From: Sinorhizobium terangae
Lineage (GTDB): Bacteria; Pseudomonadota; Alphaproteobacteria; Rhizobiales; Rhizobiaceae
Reading direction: 5' to 3'
Assembly: GCF_029714365.1 (NCBI RefSeq)
Contig: NZ_CP121659.1
Location: 682,001 to 746,000, forward strand
DNA length: 64,000 nt
The notes below the pieces were generated by a model, which worked only from the letters and a program-made list of their open reading frames with translations, searched no databases and was not told where the DNA came from. Below, piece after piece: positions 35,508 to 44,058 of the stretch. The position numbers and the translations under genes are program-made. The stretch's first letter is position 1; every line of letters begins with the position of its first letter.

Positions 35508-37172
35508 ATGACCGAACGACAGGAACTGCCGGAACGCGAGAGCATGGAATTCGACGTGGTGATCGTCGGCGCCGGACCGGCAGGGCTCGCGGCGGCGATC
35601 CGGCTGAAACAGGTCAATCCGGAACTTTCGGTCGTCGTTTTGGAAAAGGGCGCAGAAGTCGGCGCCCACATCCTCTCCGGTGCCGTCGTCGATCCGATCG
35701 GCATCGACCGGCTGTTGCCCGGCTGGCGAGACGAGCCGGACCATCCGTTCAAGACGGAAGTCACCGACGATCATTTCTTGTTCCTGGGTCCCGCCGGCTC
35801 GATCCGCCTGCCGAATTTCCTGATGCCGCCCCTGATGAACAATCATGGCAATTACATCGTCTCGCTCGGAAACGTCTGTCGCTGGCTCGCCACCCATGCA
35901 GAAGCCCTGGGCGTCGAGATCTATCCGGGTTTCGCCGCAACGGAAGTGCTCTACAACGACGAGGGCGCCGTGGTCGGCGTTGCCACCGGCGACATGGGCA
36001 TCGAGCGCTCGGGCGAACCGGGACCGAACTTCGCCCGCGGCATGGCGCTCCTTGGCAAATACACGCTGATCGGCGAGGGCGTGCGCGGCTCGCTAGCCAA
36101 GCAGCTGATCGCCAAGTTCAAGCTTGGTGAGGGCCGCGACGTGCCGAAGTTCGGCATCGGCCTGAAGGAACTCTGGGAAGTGAAGCCGGAAAACCATAAG
36201 CCCGGCCTGGTGCAGCATTCCTTCGGCTGGCCGCTTGACATGAGGACCGGCGGCGGCTCCTTCCTTTATCACCTCGAGGACAATCTCGTCGCCGTCGGCT
36301 TCGTCGTCCACCTCAATTACAAGAACCCCTATCTCCATCCGTTCGAGGAATTCCAGCGCTTCAAGACGCATCCGGCAATCCGTGGCACCTTCGAGGGCGG
36401 CAAGCGCCTCTCCTATGGCGCGCGCGCCATCACCGAGGGTGGCTACCAGTCGGTGCCGAAGCTGTCCTTCCCCGGCGGTGCGCTGATCGGCTGTTCGGCC
36501 GGCTTCGTCAACGTGCCGCGCATCAAAGGCAGCCACAATGCGGTGCTGTCGGGCATTCTGGCGGCGGAGAAGCTCGCCGAGGCGATCGCCAGCGGCCGCG
36601 CCAATGACGAGCCGATTGAGATCGAACACGGCTGGCGAGACAGCGCCATCGGCCAGGACCTCAAGCGGGTGAGAAACGTCAAGCCGCTGTGGTCGAAGTT
36701 CGGCACCGCGGTCGGCGTCGCCCTCGGCGGCCTCGACATGTGGACGAACCAGTTGTTCGGCTTCTCCTTCTTCGGCACGCTGCGGCACGGCAAGACCGAC
36801 GCGGCCTCGCTGGAACCGGCCGAACAGCACCAGAAGATCGACTATCCGAAGCCAGACGGCGTCTTGACCTTCGATCGCCTGTCCTCGGTGTTCCTGTCGA
36901 ACACCAACCATGAGGAAGATCAGCCGATCCACCTGCAGGTGAAGGACCCCGACCTGCAGAAGCGGTCGGAATACGACGTCTTTGCTGGCCCGTCGACGCG
37001 CTATTGTCCGGCCGCCGTCTACGAGTGGGTGGAGAAGGACGGCAAGCCGACCTTCGTCATCAACGCCCAGAACTGCGTGCACTGCAAGACCTGCGACATC
37101 AAGGACCCGAACCAGAACATCAACTGGGTGCCGCCACAAGGGGGCGAAGGCCCGGTCTATCCGAACATGTAA
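35508..37172 (+). CDS. Electron transfer flavoprotein-ubiquinone oxidoreductase
   Basis: 554 residues from ATG 35508, chosen because GGAG lies nine bases upstream; ATG 35502 is too close to it. FAD-binding Rossmann motif VVIVGAGPAGLAAAI is near the N-terminus. Family segments include HILSGAVVDP and HNAVLSGILAAEKLAEA. The C-terminus has the 4Fe-4S ligands: Cys in RYCPAAVYEW and the CVHCKTC cluster followed by DIKDPNQNINWVPPQGG. It passes electrons from acyl-CoA and amino-acid dehydrogenases via ETF to ubiquinone at the inner membrane. The last codons and stop are part of a direct duplication. Confidence 0.95.
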   Translation: MTERQELPERESMEFDVVIVGAGPAGLAAAIRLKQVNPELSVVVLEKGAEVGAHILSGAVVDPIGIDRLLPGWRDEPDHPFKTEVTDDHFLFLGPAGSIRLPNFLMPPLMNNHGNYIVSLGNVCRWLATHAEALGVEIYPGFAATEVLYNDEGAVVGVATGDMGIERSGEPGPNFARGMALLGKYTLIGEGVRGSLAKQLIAKFKLGEGRDVPKFGIGLKELWEVKPENHKPGLVQHSFGWPLDMRTGGGSFLYHLEDNLVAVGFVVHLNYKNPYLHPFEEFQRFKTHPAIRGTFEGGKRLSYGARAITEGGYQSVPKLSFPGGALIGCSAGFVNVPRIKGSHNAVLSGILAAEKLAEAIASGRANDEPIEIEHGWRDSAIGQDLKRVRNVKPLWSKFGTAVGVALGGLDMWTNQLFGFSFFGTLRHGKTDAASLEPAEQHQKIDYPKPDGVLTFDRLSSVFLSNTNHEEDQPIHLQVKDPDLQKRSEYDVFAGPSTRYCPAAVYEWVEKDGKPTFVINAQNCVHCKTCDIKDPNQNINWVPPQGGEGPVYPNM

Positions 37173-37270
37173 TGTTCGGCAGTCGGGCCGCACGGACCCC
37201 CGCCAGGCAAGAGTGCGGCGAAGGCCCGGTCTATCCGAACATGTAATGTTCGGCAGTCGCCGCACGGACT
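37143..37270 (+). repeat. Direct duplication of the ETF-QO gene end, each copy with a palindrome
   Basis: Forty-three identical bases at 37143-37185 and 37217-37259, followed in both by a near-identical CCGCACGGACYCCCG tail, repeat period 74 nt. Each copy contains the perfect inverted repeat CCGAACAT-GTA-ATGTTCGG (37161-37179 and 37235-37253); in the first copy the stop codon TAA lies within it. The second copy is non-coding in context. Confidence 0.85.
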
Positions 37271-37421
37271 CCCGACGACATGCGACAGCGTTCTCGAGAT
37301 GCGGGGCGCCATAAGCCTTGAGCGGGCGCGATTGATTGCATTGAACTGTCGCGCTCAACGCACTCGAATTTCCGGGCCGCGTCCGCAGTCCAATCCGACC
37401 CGTTACGAAGGAAGGACGGTC

Positions 37422-37529
37422 GTGGACGGTCCCTTCAGAAAACCCATCAATTATTTGTGTTCCCTGGAAGCGGGAGTCAGCGCAATCGCTGACGCAAATG
37501 GAAAAGTGTTTGCCGGAAAGACTCGGTAG
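37422..37529 (+). CDS. Possible 35-residue peptide in the ETF-QO/ABC spacer
   Basis: GTG at 37422 preceded by GAAGGAAGGACGGTC. The product is MDGPFRKPINYLCSLEAGV and then a short Ala/Gly-rich end. It lies in a 519-nt spacer (37173-37691) otherwise occupied only by the duplicated ETF-QO tail and, presumably, the ABC promoter. Short length makes this a weak call. Confidence 0.25.
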   Translation: MDGPFRKPINYLCSLEAGVSAIADANGKVFAGKTR

Positions 37530-37691
37530 CAAATGATTAGGCGTCAATCCGAACAGGCATTGACGGCTGTGGTAAGCTGTTGCTTCCATTCCGGCGGACT
37601 GGGGCAGGGGCCTTGTTCCGTTCGCTGCCGGCCGCCGCGGTGAGGCTGGCAGTTCGCCATGGGTACACCGCGAGAACAGAGGGAACCGAAA

Positions 37692-38690
37692 ATGAAGAAA
37701 TTTCTTGCAACGACTTGTCTTGCTGCCGGCCTTCTCGGCCTGGGCAGCGCGGCGTCGGCGGCAGAATGCGGCGACGTGACGATCGCCAATATGAACTGGC
37801 AGAGCGCCGAAGTGCTGGCGAACGTGGACAAGTTCATCCTGACCGAGGGCTATGGCTGCAGCGCCGAGCTCGTCGTCGGTGATACGGTGCCGTCGATTAC
37901 TTCGATGATTGAGAAGGGTCAGCCGGACATCGCGCCGGAAGGCTGGGTCGACCTGCTGCCGGATGTCGTCAATCGCGGCCTTCAGGAAGGCAAGCTCGTC
38001 GGCGCGGCGGTAGCGCTGTCTGACGGCGCAGTGCAGGGCTGGTGGGTGCCGAAATACATCGTCGACGCCAATCCGGATATCAAGACGATCGATGACGTGT
38101 TGAAGCACAAGGAACTCTTCCCAGATCCGGAGGATCCGAGCAAGGGTGCTGTCTTCAACGGTCCGCAGGGCTGGGGCGGCACGGTCGTGACGACGCAGCT
38201 CTACAAGGCCTACGGCGCCGAGGCCGCGGGCTTCACCCTGGTCGACACCGGCTCGGCCGCCGGCCTCGACGGTTCGATCGCCAAGGCCTACGAGCGCAAG
38301 CAGGGCTGGGTCGGCTATTACTGGGCGCCGACGGCGCTGCTCGGCAAGTACGAGATGGTCAAGCTCGACCATGGCGTGCCGAACGACATGGCCGAATGGA
38401 AGCGCTGCAACACGGTTGCGGATTGCCCGGATCCGAAGAAGAACGACTGGCCGAAGGACAAGGTCCAGACGCTGGTAACCAAGGCCTTTGCCGACCGTGC
38501 CGGCCCGGCCATGGAATACCTCAACGCGCGTGCCTGGACGAACGACACGGTCAACAAGTTGATGGCCTGGATGACCGACAACCAGGCGAGCGGCGAGGAA
38601 GGCGCCAAGCACTTCCTCGAGGAGAACCCGGACATCTGGACCAAGTGGGTTTCTCCGGAAGTTGCGGAGAAGATCAAGGCCGCGCTTTGA
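37692..38690 (+). CDS. ABC transporter substrate-binding protein, glycine betaine/choline type (OpuAC family)
   Basis: 332 residues with a Sec signal peptide (cleavage near SAASAAECGD). The mature protein follows the OpuAC fold. Aromatic residues typical of the quaternary-ammonium cage occur in ANMNWQSAEV, PEGWVDLLP, GAVQGWWVPK and WVGYYWAP. A disulfide is likely between CNTVADCPD Cys residues. It captures a betaine- or choline-like solute in the periplasm for the permease encoded 111 nt downstream. GAGGGAA precedes the ATG; an upstream in-frame start at 37659 is unlikely. Confidence 0.88.
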   Translation: MKKFLATTCLAAGLLGLGSAASAAECGDVTIANMNWQSAEVLANVDKFILTEGYGCSAELVVGDTVPSITSMIEKGQPDIAPEGWVDLLPDVVNRGLQEGKLVGAAVALSDGAVQGWWVPKYIVDANPDIKTIDDVLKHKELFPDPEDPSKGAVFNGPQGWGGTVVTTQLYKAYGAEAAGFTLVDTGSAAGLDGSIAKAYERKQGWVGYYWAPTALLGKYEMVKLDHGVPNDMAEWKRCNTVADCPDPKKNDWPKDKVQTLVTKAFADRAGPAMEYLNARAWTNDTVNKLMAWMTDNQASGEEGAKHFLEENPDIWTKWVSPEVAEKIKAAL

Positions 38691-38801
38691 TCTGTTGATC
38701 CGAGTGGGCGGCGCGCATCGTGCGCGCCGTTCATGTTTGATGACCGGCGGCGAAAACAACAAGACGAAAGCGCTGCCAGGAGCAATGCGAAGGGGAATCA
38801 A

Positions 38802-39689
38802 ATGGAATGGCTGACCAAATTTCCGCATATGGACGATAATCAGCTTCGAGAGCTGAAGAAAGTGATCGACGAAGGTTTTCGGGCGTTCACCCGCGCCTAT
38901 GGCGATGGCATCGAGTCTTTCTTCGAACCGCTGCAGTTCTTTCTGATCCAGTCTGAACGCTTCATGACGCGGACGCCCTGGCCGATCATCCTGATCCTGG
39001 TCGCGCTGATTGCCTGGCTCGCCAGCCGTAACTGGAAGATCGTAGCCGGTTGCGTCGGTACGCTTCTCGTCATCGGCTATTTCGATATGTGGGACGACAC
39101 GATGAAGACGATCTCGATGATCTTCGTCTGTACCGTCCTGTCGATTGCGATCGGCATACCGATCGGCATCATCATGTCGCGCTCCGATCGTTTCCAGAAC
39201 GTCGTCAATCCGGTGCTTGACGTCATGCAGACGATGCCAAGCTTCGTCTATCTCATTCCCGTGGTCATGCTGCTCGGCATCGGCAAGGTTCCCGGCCTGA
39301 TTGCCGTCGTCATTTACGCCATCCCGCCGATGATCCGCCTTACCAATCTCGGTATCAGGCTGGTCGACAAGGATGTGCTCGAGGCGGCGGACGCCTTCGG
39401 TTCGTCGAGCTGGCAGAAGCTGAAGAACGTCCAGATGCCGCTTGCCTTGCCGACGATCATGGCCGGCATCAACCAGACGATCATGATGGCGCTCGCCATG
39501 GTTGTGATCGCCTCGATGATCGGTGTTCAGGGGCTGGGCCAGCCGGTTTTGAAGGCGATCGCCAACCAGTATTTCACGCTCGGCATCTTCAACGGACTGG
39601 CCATCGTCGGCATCGCGATTATCTTCGATCGCGTCAGCCAGGCCTATGGCCACCGCTTGCAGCGGCATCGCGAGATCGTTCACGGCTAA
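38802..39689 (+). CDS. ABC transporter permease, glycine betaine/proline type
   Basis: 295 residues from ATG 38802 with AAGGGG seven bases upstream. An N-terminal amphipathic region precedes about six to seven membrane helices. The BPD_transp_1 EAA loop is clear: LEAADAFGSSSWQKLKNVQMPLALPTI. It is the membrane partner of the preceding binding protein, like ProW/OpuAB. No ATP-binding subunit is encoded beside it: the gene is followed by a strong terminator and then an opposite-strand exporter gene. Confidence 0.88.
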   Translation: MEWLTKFPHMDDNQLRELKKVIDEGFRAFTRAYGDGIESFFEPLQFFLIQSERFMTRTPWPIILILVALIAWLASRNWKIVAGCVGTLLVIGYFDMWDDTMKTISMIFVCTVLSIAIGIPIGIIMSRSDRFQNVVNPVLDVMQTMPSFVYLIPVVMLLGIGKVPGLIAVVIYAIPPMIRLTNLGIRLVDKDVLEAADAFGSSSWQKLKNVQMPLALPTIMAGINQTIMMALAMVVIASMIGVQGLGQPVLKAIANQYFTLGIFNGLAIVGIAIIFDRVSQAYGHRLQRHREIVHG

Positions 39690-39709
39690 AGCCAAACGAC
39701 GAAAAAAGG

Positions 39710-39746
39710 ACGGCCCGGAAATGCCAGCGTTTCCGGGCCGTTTGTT
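39710..39746. terminator. Strong rho-independent terminator after the ABC permease
   Basis: Perfect 12-bp stem ACGGCCCGGAAA/TTTCCGGGCCGT with 8-nt loop, followed by TTGTTTATG and, on the other strand, by TTTTTTCG. It can serve both convergent genes. Confidence 0.85.
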
Positions 39747-39753
39747 TATGCGA

Positions 39754-40668
39754 TCAAGCCTGTTTTGGAGAGAGAATGCCGGTGGAGAGGGCGACGCCGG
39801 CCGAGGTGACGACCGCGGCAGCGATCTCGAACGGGCCGATCGTTTCGCCAAGCAGTGCCGCTCCACCGAACATGGCGAGCACGGGCGTCAAGGCGGTGAA
39901 GGCCGCCGCCTGTGTGCCGCCGAGGCGACGGACCGCAAAACCATAGGCGAGCGTTGCCGCCAAACCGGAAAGAACGCCCTGACTCAAAACCTGAAGACCG
40001 ACCTCGCCGAGCGGAACGCTCATGAGCGTGCTGGTGCCCGAGACGGCCGCCAGGACGAGGTGAATGAGAAACGACCAGACCGCAATCAGCGCACTGCCCT
40101 CCACGGCGCTCAAGCCCGAGCGGCGGAACGCATGCGTGTAGATCGCCCAGAGCGTCGCGGCCGCGGGCAGCAGCATGTAGCCCGTCCAGGCGGATCCATC
40201 CGACGCGCCAAGGCTGCGAACGAGCAGGATGGTGACGCCGATTATGATGGCGCCAAAGCCGACGAGGCGCATGCGATCGGGGCGCTCGCCGAAGAATGCG
40301 ACACCGATCAACGCGGTCGCGAGCGGCATCGAGCCGCCGAGCAGAACACCGACGGACACAGCGGGCGTTGCATGGATGGCGAAGGCGGCCACCTGGAAGA
40401 AGACAGCGCCCGAACCCGCCACCATCATCGCAAGAAGCCCCCGCGGCAGCGTCTTGGGTATGAGGCCTGTCTTCAGCCAGACAGGCGCAAGCACGAGTGC
40501 CGGTATCCCGTAGCGAATGAGGCCGAGGTCGATCGTCCCGAGCGCCGTCGCTGCAGTATGCCGCGTGGCCAGAATCCAGGTCGCCCAGATCATCACGGTG
40601 ATGAAAGCGCCGGCATAACCGGCCACGGCAGGTGCGGCGGAGCCGCGATCGAGTGTCAGCGCAACCAT
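39754..40668 (-). CDS. EamA/DMT-family exporter
   Basis: 304 residues from ATG 40668 with AGGAACACGAAA upstream. About ten membrane helices in two EamA repeats; the second begins near GYMLLPAAATLWAIYTHAF. It is transcribed divergently from an Lrp/AsnC regulator, an arrangement typical of amino-acid exporters under local control, so an amino-acid-related substrate is a reasonable guess but not shown. Confidence 0.82.
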   Translation of the reverse strand: MVALTLDRGSAAPAVAGYAGAFITVMIWATWILATRHTAATALGTIDLGLIRYGIPALVLAPVWLKTGLIPKTLPRGLLAMMVAGSGAVFFQVAAFAIHATPAVSVGVLLGGSMPLATALIGVAFFGERPDRMRLVGFGAIIIGVTILLVRSLGASDGSAWTGYMLLPAAATLWAIYTHAFRRSGLSAVEGSALIAVWSFLIHLVLAAVSGTSTLMSVPLGEVGLQVLSQGVLSGLAATLAYGFAVRRLGGTQAAAFTALTPVLAMFGGAALLGETIGPFEIAAAVVTSAGVALSTGILSPKQA

Positions 40669-40764
40669 TTTCGTGTTCCTTCCGATCGGTTTTGAGAGGG
40701 GTTCGGATCGGGAAGACACTAGCGCCAAGCGGCAGGGCATGTCCTTGCTATCTGTGCCTCACAT

Positions 40765-40820
40765 GGCATACAATGAGCAACAATGTGCCAACTTTGTGCA
40801 GCAAACTTATTGAGTATGCC
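40765..40820. promoter_or_regulatory. Candidate operator between the EamA exporter and Lrp genes
   Basis: Seven-base inverted arms GGCATAC (40765-40771) and GTATGCC (40814-40820), the second overlapping the Lrp start codon, with ACAATG repeats between. This suits autoregulation by the Lrp-type protein. Confidence 0.35.
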
Positions 40821-41289
40821 AAAACTTGATAAATTCGATATTGCCATTCTGAAGATCCTCCAGGAGGATGCGCGCGCGACCAATGTCGAGATCGCCGAGC
40901 GCGTGAACTTGTCGCCGTCGCCCTGCCTGAGACGGATTCGCAATCTTGAGAAATCAGGCGTTTTGCGCGGCTATCGCGCCGATATCGACCGCAAGGAGGT
41001 CGGCCTTGGCCTGACGGTTTTCGTCGAAATCAAGGTTGGCCATCACAGCCAGGAAAACGCACGCCGCCAGCAGGAAGCGCTGCTTGGCATTCCGGAGGTG
41101 GTCTCCTGCTTTCTGATCTCCGGCAATGCCGATTTCCTGGCGGAGGTCGTGGTCGAGGACCTCTCGGCCTATGAGAGGCTTTTGACCGAGACGCTGCTTG
41201 CCCTGCCGGGCGTTACCGATATCCGATCGAACTTCGCTATCCGGTCGATCAAGACGGGCGGACCGCTGAAGCTGCCTTCGTTGCCATGA
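40816..41289 (+). CDS. Lrp/AsnC-family transcriptional regulator
   Basis: 157 residues. The N-terminal winged helix-turn-helix contains DKFDIAILKILQEDARATN and LSPSPCLRRIRNLEKSG. The C-terminal RAM (ACT-like) ligand domain has VGLGLTVFVEIKV, PEVVSCFLISGNADFL and a terminal LPGVTDIRSNF. The ATG at 40816 gives the normal family length. It probably senses an amino acid and controls itself and the divergent EamA exporter. Confidence 0.88.
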   Translation: MPKLDKFDIAILKILQEDARATNVEIAERVNLSPSPCLRRIRNLEKSGVLRGYRADIDRKEVGLGLTVFVEIKVGHHSQENARRQQEALLGIPEVVSCFLISGNADFLAEVVVEDLSAYERLLTETLLALPGVTDIRSNFAIRSIKTGGPLKLPSLP

Positions 41290-41450
41290 AGAAGCCCGCG
41301 GCGCGTAGCGCTGCGCGTGTTTCTTTCCGCCGGTTCACCATTATCTGAAACCGCAGCCGCTGATTCCCGCTTAGGCCTCTGGAAACGCCCACCGCCGCGC
41401 TTATCTCTGATCTGAGATGTTGGCGAGGTCACCGGAGAACATGACGTTCC

Positions 41451-42347
41451 ATGAAAGTTAAGGCCGTCTTCAATCGAGATGGGGGAACCTTCCGTTCGAC
41501 GGACATGGAGGCATACGGCAGGTGGGTGGAAGAGGTCTTTCGCGCTGCCGGACATGAGATCGAAGTCGCCGCTGTCGAGGCCGTCGACATGCGGGATACG
41601 CTCGAAAGAGCCTGTCGGCGGGGCGATCTCGATGCGATCGTTGCCGGCGGCGGCGACGGCACGATTTCGGCCGCTGCCGCAGTCGCGTGGAAGAACCGCA
41701 TGCCGCTCGGAGTCATCCCGGCCGGTACGATGAACCTTTTCGCGCGCTCGTTGAAGCTGCCGCTCGATATCTGGAAGGCGCCGGCGGTTCTTGCTCATGG
41801 CAGAATTATCGCTGCCGATATTGGCAGCGCCGACGGCCGCGCTTTTGTTCATCAGTTTTCCATGGGCCTGCATGCCCGTCTGGTGCGGTATCGCAAATCC
41901 TACCGTTTCGCCTCGCGGCTTGGAAAGATCGGTGCAAGCACACGCGCGGCGATCGGCGTTGTTTTCAACCCGCCGGATTTTGAAATCGAGTTCGATGCCG
42001 ACGGCCACAGGGAGCGCCGGCATGTTTCGGCGATTTCTGTCTCGAACAACCATTTCGGCCATTCCACGTTCATGTACGCGGACGACGTGACGAGCGGGCA
42101 TCTCGGCTTCTACACCGCGCCGCCTCTGAATCCTGCCGGCGTCGCGAAGCTCGCCTTCGCCATCCTGCGCGGCAAGTTCCGCGCGAGCCCGTTGATCACG
42201 GAAATGAGCGCCATCACAGTCGACCTGCATTTCCCGAAAGTCGACCGAAAGATCAATTGCGTCATCGACGGCGAGCTTTTGCCTATGGGACGCGACGTGG
42301 CGCTACGGATACATCCTGGCGAGCTGAAGCTGCTGGTGGGAGCCTAG
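41451..42347 (+). CDS. Diacylglycerol kinase-family lipid kinase
   Basis: 298 residues. The DAGK catalytic motif GGGDGTISAAAAV and the second glycine motif GVIPAGTMNLFARSL are intact (about residues 65-105). The C-terminal beta-rich domain is present and ends IHPGELKLLVGA. Such soluble YegS/BmrU-like kinases phosphorylate diacylglycerol or related lipids. The particular substrate is unknown. The ribosome site is weak (GGAG 13 bases upstream). It is followed by a long mosaic repeat. Confidence 0.82.
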   Translation: MKVKAVFNRDGGTFRSTDMEAYGRWVEEVFRAAGHEIEVAAVEAVDMRDTLERACRRGDLDAIVAGGGDGTISAAAAVAWKNRMPLGVIPAGTMNLFARSLKLPLDIWKAPAVLAHGRIIAADIGSADGRAFVHQFSMGLHARLVRYRKSYRFASRLGKIGASTRAAIGVVFNPPDFEIEFDADGHRERRHVSAISVSNNHFGHSTFMYADDVTSGHLGFYTAPPLNPAGVAKLAFAILRGKFRASPLITEMSAITVDLHFPKVDRKINCVIDGELLPMGRDVALRIHPGELKLLVGA

Positions 42348-42348
42348 C

Positions 42349-42500
42349 GCATCGGCCCGAAAATCGGACCCGATTTTCGGAAAGCACGATGCGTCGAATC
42401 AAAGAGTTACAGCGTCCTTTGTGCGTCCTAAAGGACGCACGGCGCTGTCATGCATGTCGCCCAAAAGTGTGCAGCGGTTTCGGGACAAAGACATGCATGA
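42349..42500. repeat. Palindromic intergenic mosaic repeat, copy 4 (compound)
   Basis: First block: CCCGAAAATCGGACCCGATTTTCGG inverted repeat. Second: TTACAGCGTCC...GTGCGTCCTAAAGGACGCACGGCGCTGT, a 9-bp palindrome. Third: CATGCATGTCGCCCAAAAGTGTGCAGCGGTTTCGGGAC...ACATGCATGA, shared with the copy at 53.8 kb. Confidence 0.7.
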
Positions 42501-42573
42501 GGACAAAAACCCACCGCACGTCGCATGGCTGCAATTGAATGCGACGTGCTTTGTTAGCGCCACAGAGCAGGTC

Positions 42574-44058
42574 TCACTCCGCGATCCAGATGTAGCTGAA
42601 GGCGTAACGATCCGAGCCGGCGCCATGAATGTAGGGGAGGGCGAGGTGGCGCGGCATCATCGCCGCTTCCGGAATGGTGGAAGCCTTGAGCGTGTCCTTC
42701 AGAAGGTCGGGAATGGGCGCTTCCTGGGTTGTGTCGTCGTGCCAGACAACCAGAAGCGGCCTCTTCGTCATGTCGACCGGAAGCGCGTTGAGCTTCGGCA
42801 TGGTGACCAGCGCCGCGCTGAACCGTGTGCGCAGATTTCCCGCAATTTGCTTGTCATTGGTAACGACGAGCGCCGGCTGCCCGCCCTCCGCTTGAGCCAC
42901 CGCTTCGGCGAAGTCGCTATAGGGGATATTCAGCCTTGAATAGTCGCCGAACCATGGCCGCACGATCGCGCGCGCCGACACGATGGTGAGTGCCGTCAAG
43001 GCGAGAAACGCCACCAACAGGAAGAAGCGCCGGAACATGTTGGTGAGATCGATCTTCGCCGCTTCGATCTTGAGGCAAAGATAAAGCGGGACAAGCATGA
43101 GATAGAGAACGAGCCATTTCTCGCGTATGTGCGTTGCCGCGACACCCAGCACGATGAGCAGCACCCCAACCAGGCAGATCGCGATCATCCGCCCCACGAC
43201 CCGGCTCCACTGGTTTTCCGCCTGCCAGATCACGCGCACCTTGCCGCGAAAGACAAGGCCGAATACGAGTGCTGAAACGAGGCCACCGCCGATGATCGCC
43301 GATCCGAGTGCGTAGGTTCCGCGCAAGGCCTGCAGCAAACGCCCCTGCGCCTCATGTTCCCTCATCTCGTTCAAGGTGCCGCCCGAGGCGAAGTCGAGAT
43401 TCTGCAATAGCCAGTAGCTGTGGGGCAGAACAATGAGGGCGGCGATCACGATCGCCGGCAGGATCCTCCAGTCGAAGACATGAGCCCGCAAGTCGCGCTC
43501 CGGCAGGACTGCAATTATCGCCGAGACCGGGATCAACACGAAGTTATACTTCGAGATTATGCCGATGCCGACGGCGATGCCTGTCAGCAGGTACGAGAAC
43601 AGGGTGGGCCGTGTGAGCGTCCTCAGGAAGCCGTAAAGAAAGAGCGACACCGTGAAGAGCGCGGCGACCGTGTGCGAGAGATCGCGCTGCGCCAGCAGGA
43701 ATACAGGCGGCAGCGTCAGGACGCCAAGCATCGCCATCGCCGAAAGGCGCCAGTTACTGAGGACAAGGCGTGCCGCCAGACCGTAAAAAAGGCAGGAAAG
43801 AAACAGGAGGCTGTTCTTGAGGACTGACAGCGTCGCAAGCGACGCGCCGATCGACTGCGCCAGACCGTATTGCAGCCAGTTATAGAATGGGGGCTGCGGC
43901 CCGTATCCGAGCTGCAGGAATTGCGACTGGAGTGCCACGCCAGCCTCATCGATCTCGAGAGAGTTCGACACCGCAAGACGTAAGACTATGCACAACAGAA
44001 AATAGCCGGCCACCGCGACGAAGGCCGCATTGGGGCGTCGGTCGAAGGCTTCAAGCAT
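42574..44058 (-). CDS. Polyprenyl-phosphate-sugar-dependent glycosyltransferase (ArnT/GT83-like membrane protein)
   Basis: 494 residues with about a dozen membrane helices. The first periplasmic loop has the acidic motif SLEIDEAGVALQSQFLQLGYG, whose Asp/Glu is the usual catalytic site of GT39/GT83 enzymes, and YGPQPPFYNWLQYGL. The last about 120 residues are a periplasmic soluble domain. It is expected to move a sugar from a polyprenyl phosphate onto an envelope acceptor such as LPS. It starts 8 nt inside the GT2 gene, so the two are coupled. Rhizobial Rgt galacturonosyltransferases have this architecture. Confidence 0.8.
   Translation of the reverse strand: MLEAFDRRPNAAFVAVAGYFLLCIVLRLAVSNSLEIDEAGVALQSQFLQLGYGPQPPFYNWLQYGLAQSIGASLATLSVLKNSLLFLSCLFYGLAARLVLSNWRLSAMAMLGVLTLPPVFLLAQRDLSHTVAALFTVSLFLYGFLRTLTRPTLFSYLLTGIAVGIGIISKYNFVLIPVSAIIAVLPERDLRAHVFDWRILPAIVIAALIVLPHSYWLLQNLDFASGGTLNEMREHEAQGRLLQALRGTYALGSAIIGGGLVSALVFGLVFRGKVRVIWQAENQWSRVVGRMIAICLVGVLLIVLGVAATHIREKWLVLYLMLVPLYLCLKIEAAKIDLTNMFRRFFLLVAFLALTALTIVSARAIVRPWFGDYSRLNIPYSDFAEAVAQAEGGQPALVVTNDKQIAGNLRTRFSAALVTMPKLNALPVDMTKRPLLVVWHDDTTQEAPIPDLLKDTLKASTIPEAAMMPRHLALPYIHGAGSDRYAFSYIWIAE

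Noticed and set aside
36093..39866. A 1257-codon open frame on the - strand
   Set aside because: It lies antisense across ETF-QO and the ABC genes, has Arg/Asp/Gly-rich composition typical of a GC-rich shadow frame, and resembles no protein family.
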